Source of the DNA: Micromonospora lupini
GTDB taxonomy: Bacteria > Actinomycetota > Actinomycetes > Mycobacteriales > Micromonosporaceae
Direction: 5' to 3'
DNA: 64,000 nt
Assembly (NCBI RefSeq): GCF_026342015.1
Contig: NZ_JAPENL010000001.1
Coordinates: forward strand, 558,001-622,000
Within the stretch, counting starts at the first letter, position 1. Every line of letters begins with the position of its first letter. Below are positions 42,577 through 50,152 of this stretch, piece after piece. A program made the translations under genes and the position numbers. Under the pieces are notes generated by a model. The model was not told where the DNA came from and did no database searches. It worked only from the letters and a program-made list of their open reading frames with translations.

Positions 42577-43194
42577 ATGGACGCGGGCGCGGCGCAGCCC
42601 TGGCGGCCGCCGACCCGGCAGGAGGTCGCGGCCGCGGCCGGTCGCGGCCTGGTGGACGTGATCGGCCCCGGCCTGCGGGTGCTCTTCTGCGGCTTCAACC
42701 CGGGCCTCTACTCGGCGGCGGTGGGGGCGCACTTCGCCCGCCGGGGCAGCCGCTTCTGGCCGGCCCTGCACGGCGCCGGCTTCACCGACCGGGAGCTGCG
42801 CCCGTGGGAGCGCGCCGAGCTGCTGCGCCAGGGGTTGGGCCTCACCAGCCTGAGCAACCGGGCCACCGCCCGCGCCGACGAGCTGACCTCCGCCGAGCTG
42901 GTGGCCGGCGTGACCGGGCTGGCGGTCAAGGCCGAGCGGCACCTGCCGCGGTGGGTGGCGGTTCTCGGGGTGACGGCGTACCGGATCGCGTTCGTCCGGC
43001 CGAAGGCCGGGCTGGGCCCGCAGCCGGAGCGGCTGGGCCCCGCCCGCGTGTGGGTGCTGCCCAACCCCAGCGGCCTGAACGCGCACTTCCCGCTGCCGGC
43101 GCTGACCGCCGAGTTCGCCAAGCTGCGCCGGGAGACCGGCCCCCTGGGCGGAGCCGCCAGGGGCGCCTTCGGCGCCGGCGGGGATGAGCGCTGA
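42577..43194 (+). CDS. mug: G/U mismatch-specific DNA glycosylase (Mug family)
   Basis: A 205-residue enzyme of uracil-DNA glycosylase family 2, which removes uracil and related bases from G:U or G:T mispairs. Motif 1 is VLFCGFNPGLYSA and motif 2 is VLPNPSGLNAHFP, both with the expected Asn and Ser residues. The C-terminus is a short Gly/Ala-rich extension. The LtrA gene starts inside its last codons. CAGGAT lies 7 nt before the ATG, an imperfect -10. Confidence 0.9.
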   Translation: MDAGAAQPWRPPTRQEVAAAAGRGLVDVIGPGLRVLFCGFNPGLYSAAVGAHFARRGSRFWPALHGAGFTDRELRPWERAELLRQGLGLTSLSNRATARADELTSAELVAGVTGLAVKAERHLPRWVAVLGVTAYRIAFVRPKAGLGPQPERLGPARVWVLPNPSGLNAHFPLPALTAEFAKLRRETGPLGGAARGAFGAGGDER

Positions 43195-44485
43195 CGCAAC
43201 CCCGCAGGCCGCCGGCTCGTTGGTAGCACCGGGCGGACGGAGGCTGACGATGGCGGCGGGGCGGGGCGCCGAGCTGCTGCGCCCTCCAAGGAGTTCGGGT
43301 CGGGCGACGTTCCTGGAGCTGTTCTTCGATCTGGCCTTCGTCGTGGCCCTCACCCGGGTCTCGCAACGATTCGCCGGGTTGGGCGACGACACCGGCTGGA
43401 CGCTCGTCACGGGGTTCGGGCGTACCCTGCTGCTCTTTCTGGCGCTCTGGTTGATCTGGTCGCACACCGCCTGGATCACCAGTCGGTACGAACCAGAGCA
43501 CCCGATCATCCAGGCCGTCGTGGTCGGCACGATGTTCGCCGGCCTGATCATGGCGGTGACGCTGCCCCGCGCCATGGAGGAGCGGGCGCTGCCATTCACT
43601 GTCGCGTACCTGATGGTGATGGTGCTGCGGCCGCTGGTGGTCGCCGCCGCGTTGCGTGGGCACCCGCGACGGCTGGTGCCGCTCCGGCTTGTCGTGTGGG
43701 CTCTGGCGAGCGCGCCGCTGTGGTTGGCCGGCGCGTTGGGTCCGGATGACCTCCGCCTGCCGCTGTGGGTCGTCGCCCTCGCTGTCGACTACCTCGCCTG
43801 GGCGTTGGGTTGGCCGCTGCCATGGCTCGGGGTCTCGAAGGTAGGTCGGTGGCGGATCGCGGGGGCCCATCTCGCGGACCGTTATCAGCAGATGTTTCTC
43901 ATCGCACTCGGTGAGTCGATTCTGGTTATCGGCGTGGTCTTCAGCGGCGCGGACTATTCCGCGGAGCGGGCAGCCGCTTTCGCTGTCGCGTTCGCCACCA
44001 GCGCGCTGCTCTGGCGGATCTACTTCTACCACGCCGGTCTGCTGTTGTCGGAGGCGTTCGGCCGGGTGGGTATGCCCGGCCGGTTGGGCACCGCGTCGGA
44101 ACGGACGCATCTGGTGATCGTGCTCAGCGTGCTCGTCACGGCGGTCGGCTACGAGTTGGTCATCGACCACCCGTTCGGGCAGCCGCGGCCCAGTTGGCTG
44201 CTGTTCGTGGTGGGCGGCCCGATGCTGTTCCTCGTCGCCCGCATCCGGTTGGAGTACGAGATTCTCGGGCAGGTCTCCCGAGCGCAGATCATCGGCCTGG
44301 CGGCCCTGGTGCTGTGCACGCCGGTGTTGGCCCGTTCGGCGCCGATGGCCGGGTTGACCGCGGTGGCCGGAGTGCTGGCAGTGGTCGCGCTCCTCGGCGC
44401 CCTGCGAAGGCGGGGCCAACCGTCGGAGGTTTCCGCCTCGCCGATCGGACGGGGAGAGTCCGGAGATCGCGACTCCGAGGCGTGA
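43184..44485 (+). CDS. Low-temperature-requirement protein A (LtrA) family
   Basis: A 433-residue membrane protein with about twelve hydrophobic segments. The signature ATFLELFFDLAFVVALTRVSQ begins the conserved part near residue 42, and DRYQQMFLIALGESILVIG is present in the middle. LtrA was named from Listeria; its biochemical role is unknown. The ATG at 43184 lies inside the Mug-type gene (11-nt overlap); an internal ATG 66 nt later is an alternative. Confidence 0.88.
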   Translation: MSADATPQAAGSLVAPGGRRLTMAAGRGAELLRPPRSSGRATFLELFFDLAFVVALTRVSQRFAGLGDDTGWTLVTGFGRTLLLFLALWLIWSHTAWITSRYEPEHPIIQAVVVGTMFAGLIMAVTLPRAMEERALPFTVAYLMVMVLRPLVVAAALRGHPRRLVPLRLVVWALASAPLWLAGALGPDDLRLPLWVVALAVDYLAWALGWPLPWLGVSKVGRWRIAGAHLADRYQQMFLIALGESILVIGVVFSGADYSAERAAAFAVAFATSALLWRIYFYHAGLLLSEAFGRVGMPGRLGTASERTHLVIVLSVLVTAVGYELVIDHPFGQPRPSWLLFVVGGPMLFLVARIRLEYEILGQVSRAQIIGLAALVLCTPVLARSAPMAGLTAVAGVLAVVALLGALRRRGQPSEVSASPIGRGESGDRDSEA

Positions 44486-44698
44486 CGTCGCGGCCGTGCG
44501 TGGTGTTGACGGGGCACTCCATCTTCTTCGATCTCGCTGACAGTCGCCTCATCGGGGCGGGATTCTGGATGGTGCAACCCACCGGAGCCGCGATCACAGG
44601 TTGACGCGTGCTGCCAGGGAATGCTCCGCGACCGTCCTCGTCGATCCGGTCTGCGCACCGCAGCCAGCGGGCGGCGAGGCCCCTCGAAAGGAACTCCG

Positions 44699-45472
44699 AT
44701 GAGCACTGCTCCGGACATGTCTGCCCAGGAGATGCCGACAATCGTGCTGGTCCATGGGGCGTTCGCCGGCTCGTCGAGTTGGAACGGCGTGATCGCCAAT
44801 CTCAAACATCGGGGTTTTCCGGTCATTGCCGTCGCCAACCCGCTGCGCGGTGTGCAGAAGGACGCCGCCTACGTTCGGGCGCTTCTGGACAGCTTGCCCG
44901 GACCGGTCGTGATGGCCGCCCACTCCTACGGCGGGCTGGTCATGACCGAGGCCGCGGCTGGTGCCTCCAACGTCAAGGCCCTGGTGTACGTCGCAAGCGT
45001 GAGCCCGGACGTCGGCGAAAGTGTGGTCGGGTTGCTCACCAAGTACCCCGGAAGTCAGCTCACCTCCAGCATCACCATGGTCCCGATCCCCTCCGACGAC
45101 GGCGGCATGACCATGGATCAGTACATCGTGCAGGAAAAGTTCCACGAGGTGTTCGCCGCCGACGTCGACCCCGGCACCGCCGAACTCATGGCGGCAACGC
45201 AGCGGCCCGCCTCCGCGAGCGCCCAGGAGGAGAGCGTGACCAAGGCCGCCTGGAAGACGATTCCCTCCTGGACCCTGATCAGCGCCCAGGACCAGGGCAT
45301 TCCCCCAGACCTGCAGCGCTTCCTGGCCGAGAGGGCGGGGTCCACGACAATGGAGATCGCCGCCTCCCACGCGGTGGCGGTCTCGCAACCCGGCCCGGTC
45401 GCGGACTTCATCGAGAGCGCCGCCCGCGCCACCGCACCCTCGTCGCAGATGTCCAAGAGTCGTCAGAGGTGA
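44699..45472 (+). CDS. Alpha/beta hydrolase
   Basis: A 257-residue hydrolase with TIVLVHGAFAGSSSWNGVI, nucleophile elbow AAHSYGGLVMTE and late His in AASHAVAVSQP. It resembles the hydrolase at 40878-41606 throughout, so the two are probably paralogues. GAAAGGA lies 7 nt before ATG 44699. The interval 44486-44698 has no gene I can support. Confidence 0.88.
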   Translation: MSTAPDMSAQEMPTIVLVHGAFAGSSSWNGVIANLKHRGFPVIAVANPLRGVQKDAAYVRALLDSLPGPVVMAAHSYGGLVMTEAAAGASNVKALVYVASVSPDVGESVVGLLTKYPGSQLTSSITMVPIPSDDGGMTMDQYIVQEKFHEVFAADVDPGTAELMAATQRPASASAQEESVTKAAWKTIPSWTLISAQDQGIPPDLQRFLAERAGSTTMEIAASHAVAVSQPGPVADFIESAARATAPSSQMSKSRQR

Positions 45473-45517
45473 CGAGGGCTCGCCGGGGGCGGGCGACTCT
45501 CCGAGGCGACAGACGCC

Positions 45518-46012
45518 CTAACCCCTGAGGCCCTGGTAGTAGGACTGCATGGCGGGGTGGTACTCGTCGAACTCGGGCCGGGCCGAACCGTCCCGCGAGG
45601 CGACAAGCATGTCCAGGTAGTACTCCCAGCCGGCACCCACCTCGGCGATGCCCTCCACGCTGCCGAGGTGCTGTACGAACCGCAGCTCGGTGGAGCCGTC
45701 GGTCTCGGTCAGCGCGAACTCCAGCAGCCAGGCGCCGTAGCTGTCGATCATCGATACGGCGAGCCGCTGCAACGGTTCGCAGGCGTCGATGCGTACCTCG
45801 CACCAGGGCTGCTGCTCCTCGTACGCCATCTGGACCCGGATGGTCCGTCCGGGCCCGGCGTCGCCCTCCCACGGGCCGAACCAGCGGGCCGTGCGCTCCG
45901 ACTCGGTCAGGCTCGCCCACACGTCCGCCGCCGGGGCGCGGAACGTGCGGGTGAGGACGAGATCGTGGCCGGTGGCGGTGCGGAACAGCCGTCCGGCGGG
46001 TGTACGCGTCAT
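45518..46012 (-). CDS. SRPBCC (AHSA1-type) domain protein
   Basis: A 164-residue START/Bet v 1-fold protein of the AHSA1 group. Landmarks: LTRTFRAPAADVWASLTESERTARWFGPWEG and the C-terminal VGAGWEYYLDMLVAS. Such proteins bind hydrophobic ligands and are frequently paired with an ArsR regulator, as here: its ATG overlaps the stop of the regulator (ATGA). Ligand unknown. Confidence 0.9.
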   Translation of the reverse strand: MTRTPAGRLFRTATGHDLVLTRTFRAPAADVWASLTESERTARWFGPWEGDAGPGRTIRVQMAYEEQQPWCEVRIDACEPLQRLAVSMIDSYGAWLLEFALTETDGSTELRFVQHLGSVEGIAEVGAGWEYYLDMLVASRDGSARPEFDEYHPAMQSYYQGLRG

Positions 46013-46371
46013 GCGATGTGCTCCGTTCGATGCTCTGCCGGGCCGCGGGCGCGGCGTTCCCGGCGGGTGCGGTGGACCTCGGTCTCCAGCGCGTCGAGGC
46101 GCTGCTCCCACCTCTGCGGTGCGCTGAACTCGGCGAGCCAGTCGGCAAGCGCGACGAGTGGGCCGCTGTCGAGCCGGTAGATCCTGCGGCGGCCGACCAG
46201 CTCGTCGCGGACCAGTCCGCTCTCCCGCAGCACCCGCAGGTGGCGGCTGACGGCGGGTCGGCTGATGGCGAACCGCTCGGCGATCTCGCCGGCGGCCAGC
46301 GGCGCGTCGCGCAGCATGGTCAGGATGCGCCGCCGCACCGGGTCCGCGATCGCGGTGGCCACCTCGTCCAC
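46009..46371 (-). CDS. ArsR-family transcriptional regulator
   Basis: A 120-residue metalloregulator-fold repressor of the non-metal SRPBCC-linked type. The winged helix is IADPVRRRILTMLRDAPLAAGEIAERF, ISRPAVSRHLRVLRESGLV and GRRRIYRLD. No metal-binding Cys pair is present. The GTG start at 46371 is 8 nt from a perfect palindrome that overlaps its likely -10, so it probably represses its own operon with the SRPBCC gene. Confidence 0.9.
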   Translation of the reverse strand: MDEVATAIADPVRRRILTMLRDAPLAAGEIAERFAISRPAVSRHLRVLRESGLVRDELVGRRRIYRLDSGPLVALADWLAEFSAPQRWEQRLDALETEVHRTRRERRARGPAEHRTEHIA

Positions 46372-46379
46372 ACCGGAAG

Positions 46380-46397
46380 CGTAACCTACGGGTTACG
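46380..46397. promoter_or_regulatory. Operator of the ArsR-SRPBCC operon
   Basis: CGTAACC-TACG-GGTTACG, a perfect 7-bp inverted repeat. It overlaps the minus-strand hexamer TAGGTT (46383-46388), a likely -10, and lies 8 nt from the regulator's start. Confidence 0.7.
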
Positions 46398-46462
46398 GGT
46401 TCCGGTGCCCGCGCTGCGTCGATGGTGGGCACATGATCACGTGACCTGGCACTCTTGACGGC

Positions 46463-47563
46463 ATGCCAGCCCAGCTTCGATCCCGCCTGCTCGATTGGAC
46501 CGTCGCCGTACCCGTGCTCGCCGTGCTGGTGTTGCTCGTGACGTGGGGGCGAGACCTTCCCGCCCCCGTCGTCGTGGTGGTCGCCGCGTTGCTGGGCGGC
46601 GCCGTGCTCGCCGCCGTGCACCACGCCGAGGTGGTCGCCCACCGGGTGGGGGAGCCGTACGGCTCGCTGGTGCTCGCCGTCGCGGTCACCGTCATCGAGG
46701 TGGCCCTGATCGTCACGCTGATGATCAGCGGGCCGGAGAAGACCCAGTCGCTCGCCCGCGACACCGTCTTCGCCGCCGTCATGATCACCTGCAACGGGAT
46801 TCTCGGCCTGTCCCTGCTGCTCGGGGCGCTGCGCCGACGCGTGGCCGTGTTCAATCCCGAGGGCACCGGCGGGGCCCTCGCGACCGTGGTCACCCTGGCC
46901 ACGTTGAGTCTGGTCATCCCGACCTTCACCACGGCCCGCCCCGGGCCGGAGTTCAGCCCGCCGCAACTCGCCTTCGCCGCGGTCGCGTCGCTCGCCCTGT
47001 ACGGGCTGTTCGTGCTGGTGCAGACCGGCCGGCACCGCGACTACTTCCTGCCCGTCGACACCGAGGGTCGGGTCATCGACGCCGAGGAGCACGCCAGGCC
47101 GCCGACCACCCGCGCGGCGCTGATCAGCCTCGGGCTGCTGCTGGTGGCGCTTGTCGCGGTGGTCGGCGACGCCAAGACCGTCTCACCGACCATCGAGGCC
47201 GGCGTGGCGGCGGCGAACCTGCCGCACGCCTTCGTCGGCGTGATCATCGCCCTGCTGGTCCTGCTTCCGGAGACCCTGGCCGCCGCCCGCGCCGCCCGCC
47301 GTGACCGGGTACAGATCAGCCTCAACCTCGCCCTCGGCTCGGCGATGGCCAGCATCGGCCTGACCATCCCGGCCATCGCCATCGCCTCGATCTGGCTGGA
47401 CGGCCCGCTGCTGCTCGGCCTCGGCGGCACCCAGCTCGCGCTGCTCGCCCTCACCGCAGTGACCGCCGTGCTGACGGTGGTGCCGGGCCGGGCCAACGTG
47501 TTGCAGGGCGGCGTGCACCTGGTGCTGCTTGCCGCGTTCGTCTTCCTGGCCGCCAGCCCCTGA
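46463..47563 (+). CDS. chaA: ChaA-type Ca2+(Na+)/H+ antiporter
   Basis: A 366-residue cation antiporter of the CaCA superfamily with about eleven membrane segments. The two acidic repeat motifs are visible as GSLVLAVAVTVIEVALIVTLM near residue 68 and GVIIALLVLLPETLAAARAA near residue 258; their Glu residues bind the ion. It should export calcium or sodium in exchange for protons. It diverges from the ArsR operon. Confidence 0.88.
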   Translation: MPAQLRSRLLDWTVAVPVLAVLVLLVTWGRDLPAPVVVVVAALLGGAVLAAVHHAEVVAHRVGEPYGSLVLAVAVTVIEVALIVTLMISGPEKTQSLARDTVFAAVMITCNGILGLSLLLGALRRRVAVFNPEGTGGALATVVTLATLSLVIPTFTTARPGPEFSPPQLAFAAVASLALYGLFVLVQTGRHRDYFLPVDTEGRVIDAEEHARPPTTRAALISLGLLLVALVAVVGDAKTVSPTIEAGVAAANLPHAFVGVIIALLVLLPETLAAARAARRDRVQISLNLALGSAMASIGLTIPAIAIASIWLDGPLLLGLGGTQLALLALTAVTAVLTVVPGRANVLQGGVHLVLLAAFVFLAASP

Positions 47564-47669
47564 CAACGTCTCCGTGCGCCGGCGCGTGGCCGCGATCTGC
47601 TCGACGAGGTGGGGCGGGGATCGCGCGCGCCGATGTGCAACTCGCGGACGGGATCGGGCTGCCGGGGTC

Positions 47670-47744
47670 TGATCAACTCCGTTACGCCGAAATCGCGGTA
47701 TCCCGGCGTTCGGACACCCCGATATCGCCGACCTGGAGTGGTGG
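47670..47744. repeat. Palindromic intergenic element, copy C
   Basis: Imperfect inverted repeat with core GATATCGCC / CCGAAATCGCGG. Left arm TGATCAACTCC...TCGCGGTATCC aligns to copies A and B. It lies between the chaA stop and the small membrane-protein gene. Confidence 0.7.
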
Positions 47745-47768
47745 TTCTTCGGTCCTAGGGTGGCGGAC

Positions 47769-47978
47769 ATGACGGTGGTGTGGGTGGTTGCCGGCGTTTT
47801 CGTTGCGGTGGCGGGGCTGGCGGTCGGAGTCGTGGCGCGGCGGGGACGGGGACGGCTGGGCGCGGGTGACGACCGCGCGGCTGGGCGGGACGCTCGCGCA
47901 CGGCAGCAGCGGTACGAGGCTGAGCGGCAGGGGGACCAGGGCGCGACGTGGCAGCGTGGCCGCGAGTCGGGCGGGTGA
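47769..47978 (+). CDS. Small single-pass membrane protein
   Basis: A 69-residue protein: one hydrophobic helix (VVWVVAGVFVAVAGLAVGVV) followed by a very charged tail rich in Arg, Gln and Glu. Function unknown. The start is supported by TAGGGT (47756-47761) 7 nt before the ATG. It converges with the next gene, 4 nt between stops. Confidence 0.6.
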   Translation: MTVVWVVAGVFVAVAGLAVGVVARRGRGRLGAGDDRAAGRDARARQQRYEAERQGDQGATWQRGRESGG

Positions 47979-47982
47979 CGGG

Positions 47983-48345
47983 TTACTGGCCGTAGGAGAG
48001 GCGGAGACGGTTGTTGATCAGGTAGTTGAGGCGGTGGCGCAGGTAGCCGACTGTGCTCTCGCTCGGCAGGTCGGCCTCGGTGGTCAGGGTCCAGCGCAGC
48101 GCGCACTCCCCGCCGGGCAACACGGGTGTCACGTCGAAGCGGATCCGGTCCAGCGGCCGGTGCGGCCACAGCGACGACCACACCAGCAGCACCGGCGCGT
48201 AGCCCGCCACCACCCGGGGCGGCGCCTCGTCGTCGCGCAACTCCAGCCAGGGGCGAGCGCCCACCGCGTACGGGTCACGCAGCGATCGCCACACGACGTG
48301 CGCCGGGGCCGGCTGGCTTCGTCGGCGGCTGCCCAACACGTGCAC
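47983..48345 (-). CDS. Hypothetical protein, possibly SRPBCC-like
   Basis: A 120-residue protein with alternating strands (PVLLVWSSLWPHRPLDRIRF, VLPGGECALRWTLTTE) and a C-terminal helix (LRHRLNYLINNRLRLSYG), consistent with a polyketide-cyclase or SRPBCC-like fold. GTG at 48345 has GAGGAGG 6 nt upstream. A plausible coding stretch lies immediately upstream in another frame (see findings), so the true N-terminus may be longer. Confidence 0.55.
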   Translation of the reverse strand: MHVLGSRRRSQPAPAHVVWRSLRDPYAVGARPWLELRDDEAPPRVVAGYAPVLLVWSSLWPHRPLDRIRFDVTPVLPGGECALRWTLTTEADLPSESTVGYLRHRLNYLINNRLRLSYGQ

Positions 48346-48551
48346 GTCGCGCCTCCTCGCCGGACGGCCACATCCGCCCCCGGGCCATTGTGGCGGCCCC
48401 GCACCGGCCCCGTGAACCGCCCGTCCGGCCCGAGGATGCGCGAGTCCGCGCGCGTGAACCGTCCGGCCCGGTCGTGCGTGAATCCGGTGGGCGTGGCGGT
48501 CGTACCGTCGGGGTAACGCACAGCGCGAGCGCCGATGTCTGGGGAGGCACC

Positions 48552-49295
48552 GTGGGGGCATGGTCAGGACGCGACGCCCGAGGGCCACTGGCGGGCCTGG
48601 TGGTCGCCGCGCTGGTGTCGCTCGCCTGTGCCGGTGGTGGGCTGGCCGAGCCGGAGGGCGAACGCCCGGGCGCGAACCCGTCGGCCGCCTCGCCGGGGCC
48701 GAGCACCACCCGCGCCGACAGCACCACGAGCGTTGCCGAGTTCAAGCAGGACGTCGCCGACGCGCAGGCGGTCGCCGAGCGCTACTGGGCGGCCCAGTTC
48801 AAGGCGTCCGGGAAACGCTTCCAACCCGTCCGGCGGGTCACCCCGTACCAGCGGGACGGCGAGGTCTCCTGCGGCGGGCAGCCGCTGCCCCGCAACAACG
48901 CCGTCTACTGCTCGCAGGGCGACTTCATCGCGTACGACGTCGCCTGGTCGGTCGCGGCGTTCCGCGAGGTCGGTGACGCGTTCGTGTTCTACCTGCTCGG
49001 CCACGAGTACGCCCACGGCATCCAGGTGCGTCTCGGCATCAACTACAGCTTCACCATCCAGCAGGAGTTGCAGGCCGACTGCATGGCCGGGGCGTACCTC
49101 GGCGATTCGGTGCGCTCCGGCGACCTGAGCCTCGCCGAGGGCGACCTGGACGAGTTCCGGGAGGGGGTGGCGGCCGTCGGCGACGACCCCGACCAGCCGT
49201 GGTTCGCCGAGGGCGCGCACGGCACCGCCGAGCAGCGCACCGACATGTTCTTCCGGGGCTACGAGCGTTCGCTGAAGGAGTGTGACCTGGGCTGA
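48552..49295 (+). CDS. Neutral zinc metallopeptidase, exported (YpfJ-like)
   Basis: A 247-residue protein of the putative neutral zinc metallopeptidase family. Residues 1-30 are a signal peptide with a Cys at its end (LVSLACAGGG), a weak lipobox. A Ser/Pro/Thr-rich linker follows. The active site HEYAH lies at residues 151-155, and the downstream IQQELQADCMAGAYL provides the third ligand region. GTG 48552 has GGGGAGG upstream. It probably acts outside the membrane; substrate unknown. Confidence 0.85.
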   Translation: MGAWSGRDARGPLAGLVVAALVSLACAGGGLAEPEGERPGANPSAASPGPSTTRADSTTSVAEFKQDVADAQAVAERYWAAQFKASGKRFQPVRRVTPYQRDGEVSCGGQPLPRNNAVYCSQGDFIAYDVAWSVAAFREVGDAFVFYLLGHEYAHGIQVRLGINYSFTIQQELQADCMAGAYLGDSVRSGDLSLAEGDLDEFREGVAAVGDDPDQPWFAEGAHGTAEQRTDMFFRGYERSLKECDLG

Positions 49296-49365
49296 GCGGG
49301 GTTGCCCGGATCACCCTGGCGCCCGTTGCCGCCACCGGCGACAGCCCGTGCTGGCAGGATCGCCG

Positions 49366-50073
49366 GTGTCGGCCACGACCCTGGAGGATCCGCTGAGCAG
49401 CCATCACCCCGCCGCCGTGCTCTTCGACATGGACGGCACCCTGGTCGACAGCGAGAAGCTGTGGGACGTCGCGTTGCAGGAGCTGGCGCGCGAGTACGGC
49501 GGTGACCTCTCCGCCGACGCCCGCCGGGCGATCATCGGCACCGCCATGGCCGAGTCGATGCGCATCCTGCACGACGATCTGGGGCAGCCGGAACGGGATC
49601 CGGCCCTCAGCGCGGCGTGGATCAACGCCCGGATCCTGGAGCTGTTCCGCACCGGTCTGCGCTGGCGGCCGGGGGCGTTCGACCTGTTGCGCGCGGTCCG
49701 CGCGGCGGGAACCCCCACCGCGCTTGTCACCTCCAGCCCGCGGGCGCTCGTCGAGATCGCCCTGGACACCCTGGGGCGGGACAACTTCGACGTGGTGGTA
49801 GCCGGTGACGAGGTGGTCGCCGCGAAGCCCCATCCGGAGCCCTACCTGACCGCCGCGCGGCTGCTCGGCGTGGCGATCGAGCGGTGTGTGGCGATCGAGG
49901 ACTCACCGACCGGGGTGGCCAGCGCGCGTGCCTCCGGCGCGGCCGTGCTGGCCGTACCCGCCGAGGTGCCGCTGCCCAGCCTGACCGGCGTACACCAGGT
50001 GGAGAGCCTGACCGGTGTGGGCCTGGAGCTGCTCGCGGCCCTGGCGGCCGAGCGAGCCGGCGCGACCGGCTGA
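49366..50073 (+). CDS. HAD-superfamily phosphatase (beta-phosphoglucomutase-like)
   Basis: A 235-residue HAD hydrolase. Motif I is VLFDMDGTLVDSEKLWD, with nucleophile Asp21 and acid/base Asp23. Motif II is TALVTSSPRAL, motif III is the Lys in VVAAKPHPEPY, and motif IV is CVAIEDSPTGVASARASG. The cap domain is the small helical type. Sugar-phosphate phosphatase or mutase activity is likely. The start at GTG 49366 is uncertain; CAGGAT lies 5 nt upstream. Confidence 0.9.
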   Translation: MSATTLEDPLSSHHPAAVLFDMDGTLVDSEKLWDVALQELAREYGGDLSADARRAIIGTAMAESMRILHDDLGQPERDPALSAAWINARILELFRTGLRWRPGAFDLLRAVRAAGTPTALVTSSPRALVEIALDTLGRDNFDVVVAGDEVVAAKPHPEPYLTAARLLGVAIERCVAIEDSPTGVASARASGAAVLAVPAEVPLPSLTGVHQVESLTGVGLELLAALAAERAGATG

Positions 50074-50104
50074 GCGCGGCCGACGGCGTCCGACCTCGAC
50101 GGAC

Positions 50105-50140
50105 GCGACCCCCGGCGCCGCGAGTGGCGCCGGGGGTCGC
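50105..50140. terminator. Bidirectional hairpin terminator
   Basis: Perfect 15-bp stem GCGACCCCCGGCGCC with complement and loop GCGAGT, between the convergent HAD and ABC permease genes; 12 nt from the permease stop region. Confidence 0.9.
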
Positions 50141-50152
50141 TGCGTGAGCCGG

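Noticed and set aside
44486..44698. Short plus-strand frame between LtrA and the hydrolase (GHSIFFDLADSRLIG)
   Set aside because: No start with a ribosome-binding site, no family match, and it is interrupted before the next gene.
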